Positions 18,453 to 27,043 of a stretch of 46,887 nucleotides of DNA are shown here, in pieces (within the stretch, counting starts at the first letter, position 1; each line of letters opens with the position of its first letter). Source of the stretch: Gammaproteobacteria bacterium (GTDB lineage Bacteria; Pseudomonadota; Gammaproteobacteria; Steroidobacterales; Steroidobacteraceae); assembly GCA_009692285.1 (NCBI GenBank), contig SHZO01000002.1:1-46887 (forward strand), given 5' to 3'. The position numbers and the translations under genes are program-made. The notes beneath the pieces are model-generated. The model had not been told where the DNA came from, searched no databases, and saw nothing but the letters and a program-made list of their open reading frames with translations.

Positions 18453-19772
18453 TTAGGTTTGACTGGTGGGTTGCTTTTGCATAGTGCGATAGTGTTTCAT
18501 TGCGCGCCCTAGCAGTACTGCTGCTAGCGGTGCCGCTACGGCCGCTACAGCACTGACGCCTTGGCCAATTCTTTGATCGTCGTGTAGTATATAGTCTGAT
18601 ATTACTGATGCAGCAGTTGCACCAAAACCAATTCCACTAAGATTAATGATTAATAAATACAGCGCAGAAGTTCTTCCCCGAAGACGATTGGGCGTGACCA
18701 TCTGTAAAGCTGCTGAGGCAGCTGCAAAGGGGAAACTTGAAAAAAATAATGTTGGTGCAAGTAGCGCCAAAGTCCACTCGGGACGAGAGACTTGAAAGGT
18801 AGCAATGGCGAGTGGCCACAGCGCTAGGGCACTCCACATGCCCACTTGTAATTCAGCGTCTTGAATGCCGTTAGCGCGCAAGCGGTCTGCCATCAGACCT
18901 CCCCCTAAAATTCCAGCCGCTCCCGCCACAAACATGATTGGCCCATAAGTCCATGCGATTTCTGCTGGAGCAAAATCATGGGCACGAATTAGATGTGACG
19001 GCAACCAAAATGCAACTGCATTGAAGAGCAGCGTCAGCAATGAAATGCCCAAAGTAAGATTTAAATAAAATGGAGAGTGTTCGCGAACATACTTTAGGAC
19101 GCTTAAAAAAGTCTCGGTAGAATCGACAATTACCCCTTGGCGCTGAGGTTCTTTTAGGGTTAATAACCAAAGCGAGACTAAAATCCCAGGAGGGCCAAGC
19201 AGTAAAAAAGGTATTTGCCATGAGCGCACTTCACCGATCAAGGGGAGGTGGAGACTGGTAAGTGTGCCGATGTATTGCGCTAACAAGCCGGTCAGCATGA
19301 TTGCGAGTCCAATACCAAAATATACGCCCATCGAAAATACACCAAGCGCCTTGCCGCGCCGCTGCGGTGGAAAGTAATCTGACAGCATGGAATATGCTGA
19401 AGGAGCTAGAGCAGATTCTCCAACACCAACCCCAATTCGCCCTGCAAAAAGAGCTCCATAACTAGTAGCTCGGCCACATAAGGTGGTCATTAGGGACCAA
19501 AGAAATATGCCTCCCGCGATAATATTGCGGCGGCTACTGGTATCCGCCCAACGACCGATGGGCCAAACGCCAATTACGGTATAGCACACTGCAAAGGCTA
19601 GGCCGTGTAGTAAACTTAATTCAGTGTCGCTTAAACCTAGATCGGCTCTGATCGGCCCAACAAGCATTGTGAGGATTTGGCGGTCTATGTATGAGAAGAG
19701 GTAAGCGACCATTAAAACAAATACCGCGTACCATGCTTCACGGGGCTGTACCCAGTTATCAGATGATGGCAT
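18453..19772 (-). CDS. MFS transporter, spinster-like
   Basis: Inner-membrane major-facilitator transporter with about 12 hydrophobic segments. I place the start at 19772 (MPSSDNWVQPREAWYAVF), which has an AAGG site and lies 29 bases after the bicupin stop; the ORF-track start at 19883 would overlap that gene. Family features are AYLFSYIDRQILTMLVGPIRADL, the loop GRWADTSSRRNI and GRIGVGVGESALAPSAYSML. This pattern is like spinster-type MFS proteins often found beside catabolic genes. The substrate cannot be read from the sequence. It is probably cotranscribed with the upstream bicupin gene. Confidence 0.88.
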   Translation of the reverse strand: MPSSDNWVQPREAWYAVFVLMVAYLFSYIDRQILTMLVGPIRADLGLSDTELSLLHGLAFAVCYTVIGVWPIGRWADTSSRRNIIAGGIFLWSLMTTLCGRATSYGALFAGRIGVGVGESALAPSAYSMLSDYFPPQRRGKALGVFSMGVYFGIGLAIMLTGLLAQYIGTLTSLHLPLIGEVRSWQIPFLLLGPPGILVSLWLLTLKEPQRQGVIVDSTETFLSVLKYVREHSPFYLNLTLGISLLTLLFNAVAFWLPSHLIRAHDFAPAEIAWTYGPIMFVAGAAGILGGGLMADRLRANGIQDAELQVGMWSALALWPLAIATFQVSRPEWTLALLAPTLFFSSFPFAAASAALQMVTPNRLRGRTSALYLLIINLSGIGFGATAASVISDYILHDDQRIGQGVSAVAAVAAPLAAVLLGRAMKHYRTMQKQPTSQT

Positions 19773-19801
19773 TGATATAAACCTTGGCGATGGATTAAAT
19801 C

Positions 19802-20650
19802 TTAGTAGTTTGGCGTCGGAGGTAACGGCTGCCCGTAGGGCGCTAGTTCGAGCGGCAAAATCGGTTGATGTGTTGGATTCCAAGAGAAAGGTTTTTTAAC
19901 AGTGTCAAATGTATTTACTAAGGGGCCATTGATGGTACGTACAAACAAGTTATATCCCGTATCTGTACCGGCAGGGCCGTGATAGATGTCCTCACGCCAC
20001 CAACAATAACCACCGCGTTGCATGCGACCTAAATCGCCCCAAACATAATCACCTTCGATGGTATAGAGCTCCTCTACCATTGGATGTGTCCACTGTGGCT
20101 TGGCCATCCCAGGGGGTGTGCGATGCGGCGGGGAGGAGTATAAAAAGGATGTCTCACCTGTGTAGGGGTTGGTGCGTAGAGGCTTGATGGCAACACCGCG
20201 CGAAAGTTGTGGGTCGACTAAACCTGGATCCCATTCCATCGCCAGTGGGTTGACATACTCTACTAAAAGCTTTGGATCAAATGTTGTTGTCGTAGCAACT
20301 AGACCTAAAGTGGGCACTCCGTAGAACATAGTCAGTAAAACCGCGCCATCGTAGCTTGCAGTTCGATCACGTATGTAGCCTGCAGGTAAAAAACCATAGG
20401 AGTGTTTTTCATATAAGCGGTCATTTATTTCAATCGCACCATCGAGCACGAAAAATTCTTCGTGTGTGAGTAGATGCTCAGGTGTGCGGCGTGACCAACC
20501 AGGGCTGTAGCGTATGACGCAGGTTGAGCTGCCATCATTATCATCCTGGCTCAGCATTTTGAATTCGACGTCAGTACGGGCATTACCATAGAAGTTTTTG
20601 GACCAAGGAATCATTTGAGTTTGTACAAACATGATGTGTGGACGCGCCAT
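19802..20650 (-). CDS. Bicupin protein (DUF4437-like), function unknown
   Basis: Soluble 282-residue protein with two cupin-like halves. The first has HLLTHEEFFVLDGAIEINDRLYEKHSYGFLPAGY (about residues 65-100); the second has MVEELYTIEGDYVWGDLGRMQRGGYCWWREDIYHGPAG (about 200-240). His and Glu at the usual cupin positions suggest a metal site, but no activity can be assigned. There is no signal peptide, so it is likely cytoplasmic. It is upstream of the MFS gene on the same strand and divergent from the VOC-like gene, suggesting a small uptake-and-conversion cassette. The DUF4437 label is from memory of the fold and only moderately sure. Confidence 0.72.
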   Translation of the reverse strand: MARPHIMFVQTQMIPWSKNFYGNARTDVEFKMLSQDDNDGSSTCVIRYSPGWSRRTPEHLLTHEEFFVLDGAIEINDRLYEKHSYGFLPAGYIRDRTASYDGAVLLTMFYGVPTLGLVATTTTFDPKLLVEYVNPLAMEWDPGLVDPQLSRGVAIKPLRTNPYTGETSFLYSSPPHRTPPGMAKPQWTHPMVEELYTIEGDYVWGDLGRMQRGGYCWWREDIYHGPAGTDTGYNLFVRTINGPLVNTFDTVKKPFSWNPTHQPILPLELAPYGQPLPPTPNY

Positions 20651-20683
20651 AGCTGCCTCTAGAAATAGGGTAATAAAAAAATT

Positions 20684-20709
20684 TTATGTTTGGTAAGGTA
20701 TAAACATAA
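20684..20709. promoter_or_regulatory. Inverted repeat in the divergent promoter region (candidate operator)
   Basis: TTATGTTT (20684-20691) and AAACATAA (20702-20709) are a perfect 8-bp inverted repeat with a 10-base spacer. They lie between the divergent bicupin/MFS pair and the VOC-like gene. The dyad is 34 bases from the bicupin start and 47 from the VOC start, fitting an operator acting on one or both promoters. No regulator gene is encoded next to it. Confidence 0.5.
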
Positions 20710-20756
20710 CGCTTTATTACCACCTTACTCGTCTTTGATGTAAATTTACCAGCTTA

Positions 20757-21650
20757 ATGAGCACCCAGCAGATTAAACTATTCGATTCGCCGCTCTGGCT
20801 AGATCACGTGGGCTATCTCGGTGGATCACTGGAGGCGTTGCAAGGCAACTGGCAGCGCTTAGGATTTACGACAACACCGGCACAAACATTGATGCGCCAA
20901 AATAGCCACACCGGAGAGTTGGTTTCTTTAGGGCAACGCAGTGCACATGTCGTGTTACCACAGGGGTATATTGAATTCAGCGAGTTACTCATCGCTGACC
21001 CTGAGCACCATCTTGCTCCGTGGCTGCATCGGGGCACTGGGCTTCATATTTTGGCACTGGGGAGCGACGATGTGCTGGCCGCACATGAGACTACTTCTGC
21101 ATTGCCATTGAGCGCGACAGGCACTGCTTCGCGCTGTATTGAATATGGCACGAAACATGGGGCTGCACGATTTATCTGGTTCATGCTCCAGGCCGAGGCC
21201 TCACCAGAGGGTTTGCTGTGTGTGGTACAAAATCTGAACCCTGAATTAGTTTTCCAAGCGACTGTACAGACTCACCCGAATGGAGCGCAGGCGGTGTCTG
21301 AAGTAGTGGTCTACTTCGAGAAACCAGAGCTGGCTCTGGGGCGATACCGTTCTTTACTACACATGGAGCCTGTACAAATTGAAATGGATGCATGGCAATT
21401 CCAGCTCAGCCGAGGTGTCCTTACACTTTGTTCTAGTGCGACACTGAGCAGGCGCTTTGGCCCAGCACGGTTCTCCCCGGGGTTCTTACCGGCACCTTTT
21501 TTTGCGGCCTTGGTCATTGAGGTCGCCGAACTTTCTGTGGCCCGTGAGTGCTTGCAGCGGGCTGAAGTGCCCTTTAGAGAAACTATCGCAGGTTTACAGA
21601 TTAGCCCATTACAGGCCACCGGCACACATTTGCTTTTAGCGCAAGCTTGA
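20757..21650 (+). CDS. VOC/glyoxalase-3-like protein
   Basis: 297-residue soluble protein with two betaalphabetabetabeta-type modules of the vicinal-oxygen-chelate superfamily. The N-terminal module starts LDHVGYLGGSLEALQGNWQRLGFTTTP, with QGYIEFSELL and GTGLHILALGSDD. The second includes SEVVVYFEKPELALGRYRSLLHMEP. A single His near the start (LDHVG) and a Glu (IEFSEL) could be metal ligands. Similar Glyoxalase_3 proteins are mostly uncharacterised. It is divergent from the bicupin gene and separated by the inverted repeat at 20684-20709, so it may act in the same pathway; that is inference. Confidence 0.75.
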   Translation: MSTQQIKLFDSPLWLDHVGYLGGSLEALQGNWQRLGFTTTPAQTLMRQNSHTGELVSLGQRSAHVVLPQGYIEFSELLIADPEHHLAPWLHRGTGLHILALGSDDVLAAHETTSALPLSATGTASRCIEYGTKHGAARFIWFMLQAEASPEGLLCVVQNLNPELVFQATVQTHPNGAQAVSEVVVYFEKPELALGRYRSLLHMEPVQIEMDAWQFQLSRGVLTLCSSATLSRRFGPARFSPGFLPAPFFAALVIEVAELSVARECLQRAEVPFRETIAGLQISPLQATGTHLLLAQA

Positions 21651-21707
21651 GTCGGGTCGTGTATCCTCGAGGCAACAAAATTTTAGGTAGATTCCACGGT
21701 TTTTCAT

Positions 21708-24383
21708 ATGGATGAGCGATACGAGCCCGCTGCTGTCGAACAGCTCGCACAGCAACACTGGAACGAGAATCGTAGCTTTGTTGCGCGCGAGAATTTCTCT
21801 GGACAAAGTTTAGATGCCGAGGCTCAGTTGTCTAAGGGCAAGTTCTATTGCCTTTCTATGTTTCCCTATCCCTCAGGCCGATTGCACATGGGCCATGTGC
21901 GCAACTACACCATCGGTGATGTGCTCTCGCGTTTTGCGCGCATGCAAGGCCGTAACGTGTTGCAACCAATGGGTTGGGATGCTTTTGGGTTGCCCGCTGA
22001 AAATGCTGCTATCGCTAATGGCGTCGCTCCTGCAAAGTGGACGCGCGAGAACATTGCTTATATGAAAAAACAACTGCAAGCATTGGGTCTTGCTATAGAT
22101 TGGGAACGCGAAATTGCTACTTGCGATCCGAGCTATTACCGCTGGAATCAATGGTTATTTTTGCGAATGCGTGAAAAAGGCATTGCCTATAAAAAAACTG
22201 GTATCGTGAATTGGGATCCGTTAGATCAAACTGTCCTTGCTAATGAGCAAGTCATTGATGGTCGCGGTTGGCGTACTGGCGTATTGATCGAGAAGCGCGA
22301 AATCCCAATGTATTATTTAAACATTACAGCTTACGGCGATGAGTTACTCGGTGATTTAGCAAGTCTTGAGGGTTGGCCTGAGCGTGTCAAGCTCATGCAA
22401 GCTAATTGGATTGGTCGCAGTACAGGCTGCGAAGTTAATTTCCCATATGCGCCCCAGACGCGCGAACTGATGGGCAAAGACGCAACGCTTAAAGTATTTA
22501 CTACACGCGTAGATACACTTTACGGGGCAACTTTTTTGGCAATTGCTGCAGAGCACCCGTTGGCACTCGCTGCTTCCACGCTTGATGATGGGCTAAAAAC
22601 TTTTATCGATGAATGTCGTCGTGGCAGCACTATGGAAGCTGATGTTGCCACCATGGAAAAGAAAGGTCGACCAACAGGCTATCACGTCACGCATCCTTTC
22701 ACAGGCAAACTGATGCAAGTATGGGTCGCCAATTATGTGTTGATGGGGTATGGCGAGGGTGCAGTAATGGGTGTTCCAGCCCATGATGAGCGCGATTTTG
22801 CGTTTGCAAGAAAAAACAATATCAAAATAATAAGCGTTGTACGTCCGCTGCAGGGTAATTATGAAAAGGGATCGCCCGATGCGATCAATGCGGAGTGGTG
22901 TGATACTTACGGAGAGCATGGTATAACATTCAATTCTGGAGAGTTTTCTGGTTTAGCTTTTGAAGCTGCAATGGAAGCAATTAGCATAGCGTTGGAGCAG
23001 CGTAACTTAGGCCGTAAGCGCGTCCAATTTCGGTTGCGTGATTGGGGGATTTCCAGACAAAGATATTGGGGTTGCCCAATACCCTTGATTCATTGTGAGC
23101 ACTGTGGTGAAGTGCCTGTGCCTGAGATACAACTGCCTGTAGTTCTGCCCGAAGACCTAGTGCCCGATGGCAGCGGTAATCCGCTTAATAAAACGCCTTC
23201 CTTCTGGCAAGTTCCTTGTCCTACTTGTGGTAAATCTGCACGTCGTGAAACAGACACTATGGATACCTTTGTAGATTCCTCTTGGTATTTTCTTCGATTC
23301 CCATGTGCAAATAATCTCTCGGCTATGGTTGACGATCGTGTTAACTATTGGTTGCCAGTAGATCAATATATTGGTGGAATAGAACACGCTATTTTACACT
23401 TACTTTATTCGCGTTTTTGGACTAAAGTCATGCGTGATCTGGATTTAGTCACTGTAAATGAGCCATTTTCAAAGCTGCTCACACAGGGTATGGTGCTAAA
23501 TCATATATATTCGCAGCAACCCTCAGAAGGACGCCGAGCTTATTTTAATCCTTTAGATATTACCGAAGAACAACTCGATGGGCAGAAGAATTATTTTGCC
23601 AAAGGGCTTGGCGGAGAACCGTTCAGAGTGAGCTATGATGGTTTAGGCACGATGTCTAAGTCAAAGAATAATGGAGTCGATCCGCAAATATTAGTTGAAA
23701 AATATGGTGCAGATACTGCGCGTTTATTCATGATGTTTACTGCTCCTCCAGAACAATCATTAGAATGGTCTGATGAGGGCGTGCAAGGTGCGTACCGTTT
23801 TATCCGTCGCCTCTGGAAAGTGGTATATGAGCACGTATCTTTGGGAGTTATTAGCGCGCATATTCACAATCATACTGGCTCCCTCAGCACTGCACAACAG
23901 AATTTGCGGCGAACTACGCATCAAACTTTGACTCGTGTCACGGACGACATCGGCCGGAGGCGCACCTTCAATACGGCTATTTCTGCCGTCATGGAACTGC
24001 TTAATGCTGTGATCAAATTTGATGATCGCTCGCCGCAAGGTCGTGCCGTAACGCAAGAGGCATTAGAAATAGCGACTCTTTCCCTATCACCTATTATCCC
24101 TCATGTTTGCCATACACTTTGGTACTCCCTCGGGCATTCCACACACTTGATTGATATGCCATGGCCAAAGATTGACAACGCAGCATTGATTCAAGACTCT
24201 ATAACACTGATGGTGCAAGTTAATGGCAGGTTACGTGGGCAAATAACTGTCGCTTCAGATGCTGATGAAGCGACTGTGCGTGCTACAGCGTTGGCGGAGC
24301 CTTCGGTTTGTAAATTCTTTAGCACAGCGCTTGTTAAGAAAGTGATCGTGGTGCCACGTAAACTTGTGAATGTGGTGGTGTGA
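21708..24383 (+). CDS. leuS: Leucyl-tRNA synthetase
   Basis: Class I aminoacyl-tRNA synthetase charging tRNA-Leu. It has 891 residues against about 860 in E. coli. The HIGH motif is GRLHMGHVRNYTIGDV and the KMSKS motif is GTMSKSKNNGVDP. The CP1 editing domain lies between, with FTTRVDTLYGATFLAIAAEHP and YGEGAVMGVPAHDERDFAFA. A zinc-type segment CEHCGEVPVPE...CPTCGKSA is present. The end has a Leu-specific LMVQVNGRLRGQITV. Its stop codon shares a base with the lptE start (TGATG), the common leuS-lptE pairing. Confidence 0.98.
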   Translation: MDERYEPAAVEQLAQQHWNENRSFVARENFSGQSLDAEAQLSKGKFYCLSMFPYPSGRLHMGHVRNYTIGDVLSRFARMQGRNVLQPMGWDAFGLPAENAAIANGVAPAKWTRENIAYMKKQLQALGLAIDWEREIATCDPSYYRWNQWLFLRMREKGIAYKKTGIVNWDPLDQTVLANEQVIDGRGWRTGVLIEKREIPMYYLNITAYGDELLGDLASLEGWPERVKLMQANWIGRSTGCEVNFPYAPQTRELMGKDATLKVFTTRVDTLYGATFLAIAAEHPLALAASTLDDGLKTFIDECRRGSTMEADVATMEKKGRPTGYHVTHPFTGKLMQVWVANYVLMGYGEGAVMGVPAHDERDFAFARKNNIKIISVVRPLQGNYEKGSPDAINAEWCDTYGEHGITFNSGEFSGLAFEAAMEAISIALEQRNLGRKRVQFRLRDWGISRQRYWGCPIPLIHCEHCGEVPVPEIQLPVVLPEDLVPDGSGNPLNKTPSFWQVPCPTCGKSARRETDTMDTFVDSSWYFLRFPCANNLSAMVDDRVNYWLPVDQYIGGIEHAILHLLYSRFWTKVMRDLDLVTVNEPFSKLLTQGMVLNHIYSQQPSEGRRAYFNPLDITEEQLDGQKNYFAKGLGGEPFRVSYDGLGTMSKSKNNGVDPQILVEKYGADTARLFMMFTAPPEQSLEWSDEGVQGAYRFIRRLWKVVYEHVSLGVISAHIHNHTGSLSTAQQNLRRTTHQTLTRVTDDIGRRRTFNTAISAVMELLNAVIKFDDRSPQGRAVTQEALEIATLSLSPIIPHVCHTLWYSLGHSTHLIDMPWPKIDNAALIQDSITLMVQVNGRLRGQITVASDADEATVRATALAEPSVCKFFSTALVKKVIVVPRKLVNVVV

Positions 24384-24898
24384 TGATTACGACAGACTGT
24401 AAGGGTGTCACAGCAGCACTATGGTGCACTTTGCTCGTGAGTTTTTTGATGCTTTCAGGCTGTGGCTTTCATTTGCAGACACAGACAACCCTCAGCCCTA
24501 GGATGCGGTTGATCTATGTTGAGACGAATGATACGCAGAGTGATTTTTTTCAAGCTCTGCGTCGTGCGCTACGCCTAGCTGGTGCGCAGTTAGCTACCGG
24601 CAAAGATGAGCTTGGTGTAGTCATAATACATATCGAACGTGATGAGATGCTTGAGCGAATAGCGTCTGTCTCTGTACGTAATGCGCCGCGTGAATATGAG
24701 TTGACTTATCTGCTGCAGTATTCAGTATATAGCGCTAAGAATACGTTGATACCTTCCGAAGAGGTTAGTGTGATTCGTGATTTTAGTTTTGATGAGCGTA
24801 TCGTATTGGCGAAAGAGCGTGAGAGTGAAATACTACAACAGACACTCGCTCAAGAATTAGCCAGTGTCGTTTTGCAGCGCTTGGTGAGCGTGCGCTGA
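24383..24898 (+). CDS. lptE: LPS-assembly lipoprotein LptE
   Basis: Outer-membrane lipoprotein that plugs the LptD barrel and delivers lipopolysaccharide to the cell surface. I prefer the ATG at 24383, which overlaps the leuS stop as TGATG; the ORF-track start at 24380 is GTG. The signal peptide ends in the lipobox LSGC followed by GFHLQTQTTLSPRMRLIYVETND, the diagnostic LptE start. The total is 171 residues. In many gammaproteobacteria holA follows; here an HExxH protein follows after 5 bases and holA is about 10 kb away. Confidence 0.92.
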   Translation: MITTDCKGVTAALWCTLLVSFLMLSGCGFHLQTQTTLSPRMRLIYVETNDTQSDFFQALRRALRLAGAQLATGKDELGVVIIHIERDEMLERIASVSVRNAPREYELTYLLQYSVYSAKNTLIPSEEVSVIRDFSFDERIVLAKERESEILQQTLAQELASVVLQRLVSVR

Positions 24899-24903
24899 AA
24901 CTC

Positions 24904-25380
24904 ATGGAGCCGCATGTAATGCGCATGGCGGCTGTGTTCAGTGATCGGGAAACGAGCGCTGCCTTCATTGGATTGCTTAGCCGCCAAGGCTTAAACTTGC
25001 GCTGGGTTGATCGTGGCGTTGAGATTCCAGGATCTTATTGGGGCGACTCTGAAGCTGGATTGATCGGCAACCACTTGTTTTTCCACATTGATACACCCAT
25101 GCATTCTGCTTTGCATGAAGCCGCGCATTACGTTTGCATGAGTGAAGCACGACGTACAGATCTCGTCTGTGATGCTGGTGGTGATGATGCTGAAGAAAAC
25201 GCTGTTTGCTATTTGCAGATTCTCTGGGCAGAGCAATTACCAGGAGTGGGCCGGGATCGCATGACTGCTGATATGGATGCTTGGGGTTATACTTTTCGCC
25301 TCGGCTCAGCCGCACGTTGGTTTTCCGAGGATGCGCAGGAGGCTCTTCAGTGGTTAATAGCCCGCGGGATCTACGCTTAG
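24904..25380 (+). CDS. HExxH protein resembling EF-P hydroxylase EpmC
   Basis: 158-residue soluble protein of a conserved but poorly described type. The segment HSALHEAAHYVCMSEARR contains an HExxH metal motif, followed about 18 residues later by DAGGDDAEENAVCYLQILWAE, whose Glu residues could complete the site. By memory the HEAAHYVCMSEARR stretch resembles HEISHWCIAGKARR of E. coli YfcM/EpmC, which hydroxylates the modified lysine of EF-P. The rest is weakly similar, and the C-terminal third of EpmC seems absent. It lies 5 bases after lptE and is probably cotranscribed. A distant EpmC homolog and a small metallopeptidase-like protein are both possible. Confidence 0.6.
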   Translation: MEPHVMRMAAVFSDRETSAAFIGLLSRQGLNLRWVDRGVEIPGSYWGDSEAGLIGNHLFFHIDTPMHSALHEAAHYVCMSEARRTDLVCDAGGDDAEENAVCYLQILWAEQLPGVGRDRMTADMDAWGYTFRLGSAARWFSEDAQEALQWLIARGIYA

Positions 25381-25438
25381 TTTTGGTATCATCCAGATTC
25401 TTCCCTCAAACCTGCTCCCCCATTTAGATGAGGTCATT

Positions 25439-27031
25439 ATGTCTTTAAGGATCGGTATTCCCCTTGAAACTTTTGCTGGGGAAAAACGAGTGGCTACTGT
25501 TCCTGATGTAGTTGAGAAGCTTATAAAAATGGGGTTCTCAGTAAGTTTAGAGAGTGGTGCAGGAGCTGCAGCAAATTTTAATGACGATGCTTATCGGGAT
25601 GCTGGCGCGGAAATTGTTCCAAGTGCTGTGGCGCTTATGGGCGCTTCCGATATAATTTTTAAAGTACGCGCACCGAGTAAAGAAGAAATTTCTTTAATAA
25701 AGCCAGGCGCTACGCTTATTAGTTTCTTATGGCCGGCGCAGAACTCAGAACTAATGCAGTGCTTAGCAGAACGCAAGCTCACGGTTTTGGCGATGGACAG
25801 TGTGCCACGTATCTCACGCGCACAAAAAATGGATGCTTTATCTTCGATGGCTAATATTGCTGGCTACCGTGCTGTTATCGAAGCTGCCCATCATTTTGGT
25901 CGTTTTTTTACTGGGCAAATTACGGCAGCGGGTAAAGTTCCTCCTGCTAAAGTCTTTGTTATAGGGGCTGGTGTAGCTGGTCTTGCAGCGCTGGGTACAG
26001 CAGTAGGTCTCGGCGCAATTGTGCGCGCGAATGACACGCGACCTGAGGTGGGCGATCAAGTTAAATCAATGGGCGCAGAATTTGTGCCAGTTGATTATCA
26101 AGAAGAGGGTACAGGTGTTGGTGGTTATGCTAAAGCAATGAGCGAGGGTTTTCAGAAAGCGCAGCGCAATACCTTTGCTAACCAAGCTAAAGATGTTGAT
26201 ATCATCATTACGACTGCGCTGATTCCCGGAAAGGCAGCGCCTAAGTTAATTACCGCAGAGATGGTTAAGTCGATGCGCGCAGGTAGTGTCATCGTCGATA
26301 TGGCAGCTGAGCAAGGGGGAAACTGCGAGCTGACAGTCCCCGGTGAAGTAGTGGTAACCCATGGCGTGACAATCATTGGCTATACTGATCTGCCAAGTAG
26401 ACTCTCTAAGCAAGCCTCCACGCTCTATGCGACTAACGTGTTGCGACTTGCAGAGGAACTTTGCAAGACTCTAGATGGGGTTATAAATGTAAATTTCGCA
26501 GATGAAGTGATTCGTGGAGCAACCGTTATTAAAGACGGTGTAATAACCTGGCCACCACCTCAAATTAAAATTTTAGAATTAGCAAAGAACAGCGTGATTT
26601 CTAATGTTCCAGTGGCTTTATCTAAGAAATCTATACATGGACATGGCAGTTTAAAACCAGTTTCATCTTCTCTTCTTGCACTTGTATTTTCTGGAGGCGC
26701 ATTGTTATTTTGGTTTATTGGCGCCTTTGCACCAGCTTCTTTTATTTCTCATTTTACGGTATTTGTGTTGGCCTGTTTTATTGGATACATGGTTATATGG
26801 AATGTCACACCTGCATTGCACACACCATTGATGAGCGTTACTAATGCTATTTCTAGTATTATCGCTGTTGGTGCACTAGTTCAGGTGGCGCCGCCAATAG
26901 TTAGCTCTGCACAAGATCGTCCCGATGTATTAATTCAAGTTTTGTCTGTGGCCGCATTAATGCTCACTGCAATTAACATGTTCGGTGGTTTTGCCGTCAC
27001 ACATCGCATGCTTGCGATGTTTCGCAAGTAA
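25439..27031 (+). CDS. pntA: NAD(P) transhydrogenase subunit alpha
   Basis: Alpha subunit of the proton-translocating transhydrogenase, which uses the proton motive force to make NADPH from NADH. It has 530 residues with the soluble NAD(H) domain and the membrane part fused, as in E. coli. The domain I fingerprint is RIGIPLETFAGEKRVATVPDVVEKL. The NAD-binding loop is VFVIGAGVAGLAALGTAVGLGAIVRANDTRPEVGDQVKSMGAEF. About four membrane helices follow residue 410. pntB starts 12 bases later. Confidence 0.97.
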   Translation: MSLRIGIPLETFAGEKRVATVPDVVEKLIKMGFSVSLESGAGAAANFNDDAYRDAGAEIVPSAVALMGASDIIFKVRAPSKEEISLIKPGATLISFLWPAQNSELMQCLAERKLTVLAMDSVPRISRAQKMDALSSMANIAGYRAVIEAAHHFGRFFTGQITAAGKVPPAKVFVIGAGVAGLAALGTAVGLGAIVRANDTRPEVGDQVKSMGAEFVPVDYQEEGTGVGGYAKAMSEGFQKAQRNTFANQAKDVDIIITTALIPGKAAPKLITAEMVKSMRAGSVIVDMAAEQGGNCELTVPGEVVVTHGVTIIGYTDLPSRLSKQASTLYATNVLRLAEELCKTLDGVINVNFADEVIRGATVIKDGVITWPPPQIKILELAKNSVISNVPVALSKKSIHGHGSLKPVSSSLLALVFSGGALLFWFIGAFAPASFISHFTVFVLACFIGYMVIWNVTPALHTPLMSVTNAISSIIAVGALVQVAPPIVSSAQDRPDVLIQVLSVAALMLTAINMFGGFAVTHRMLAMFRK

Positions 27032-27043
27032 GGGTTCTCATTC

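Noticed and set aside
19773-19883. N-terminal extension of the MFS transporter in the ORF track
   Set aside because: It would lie inside the bicupin gene and adds a non-membrane segment; an AAGG-preceded ATG at 19772 is better.
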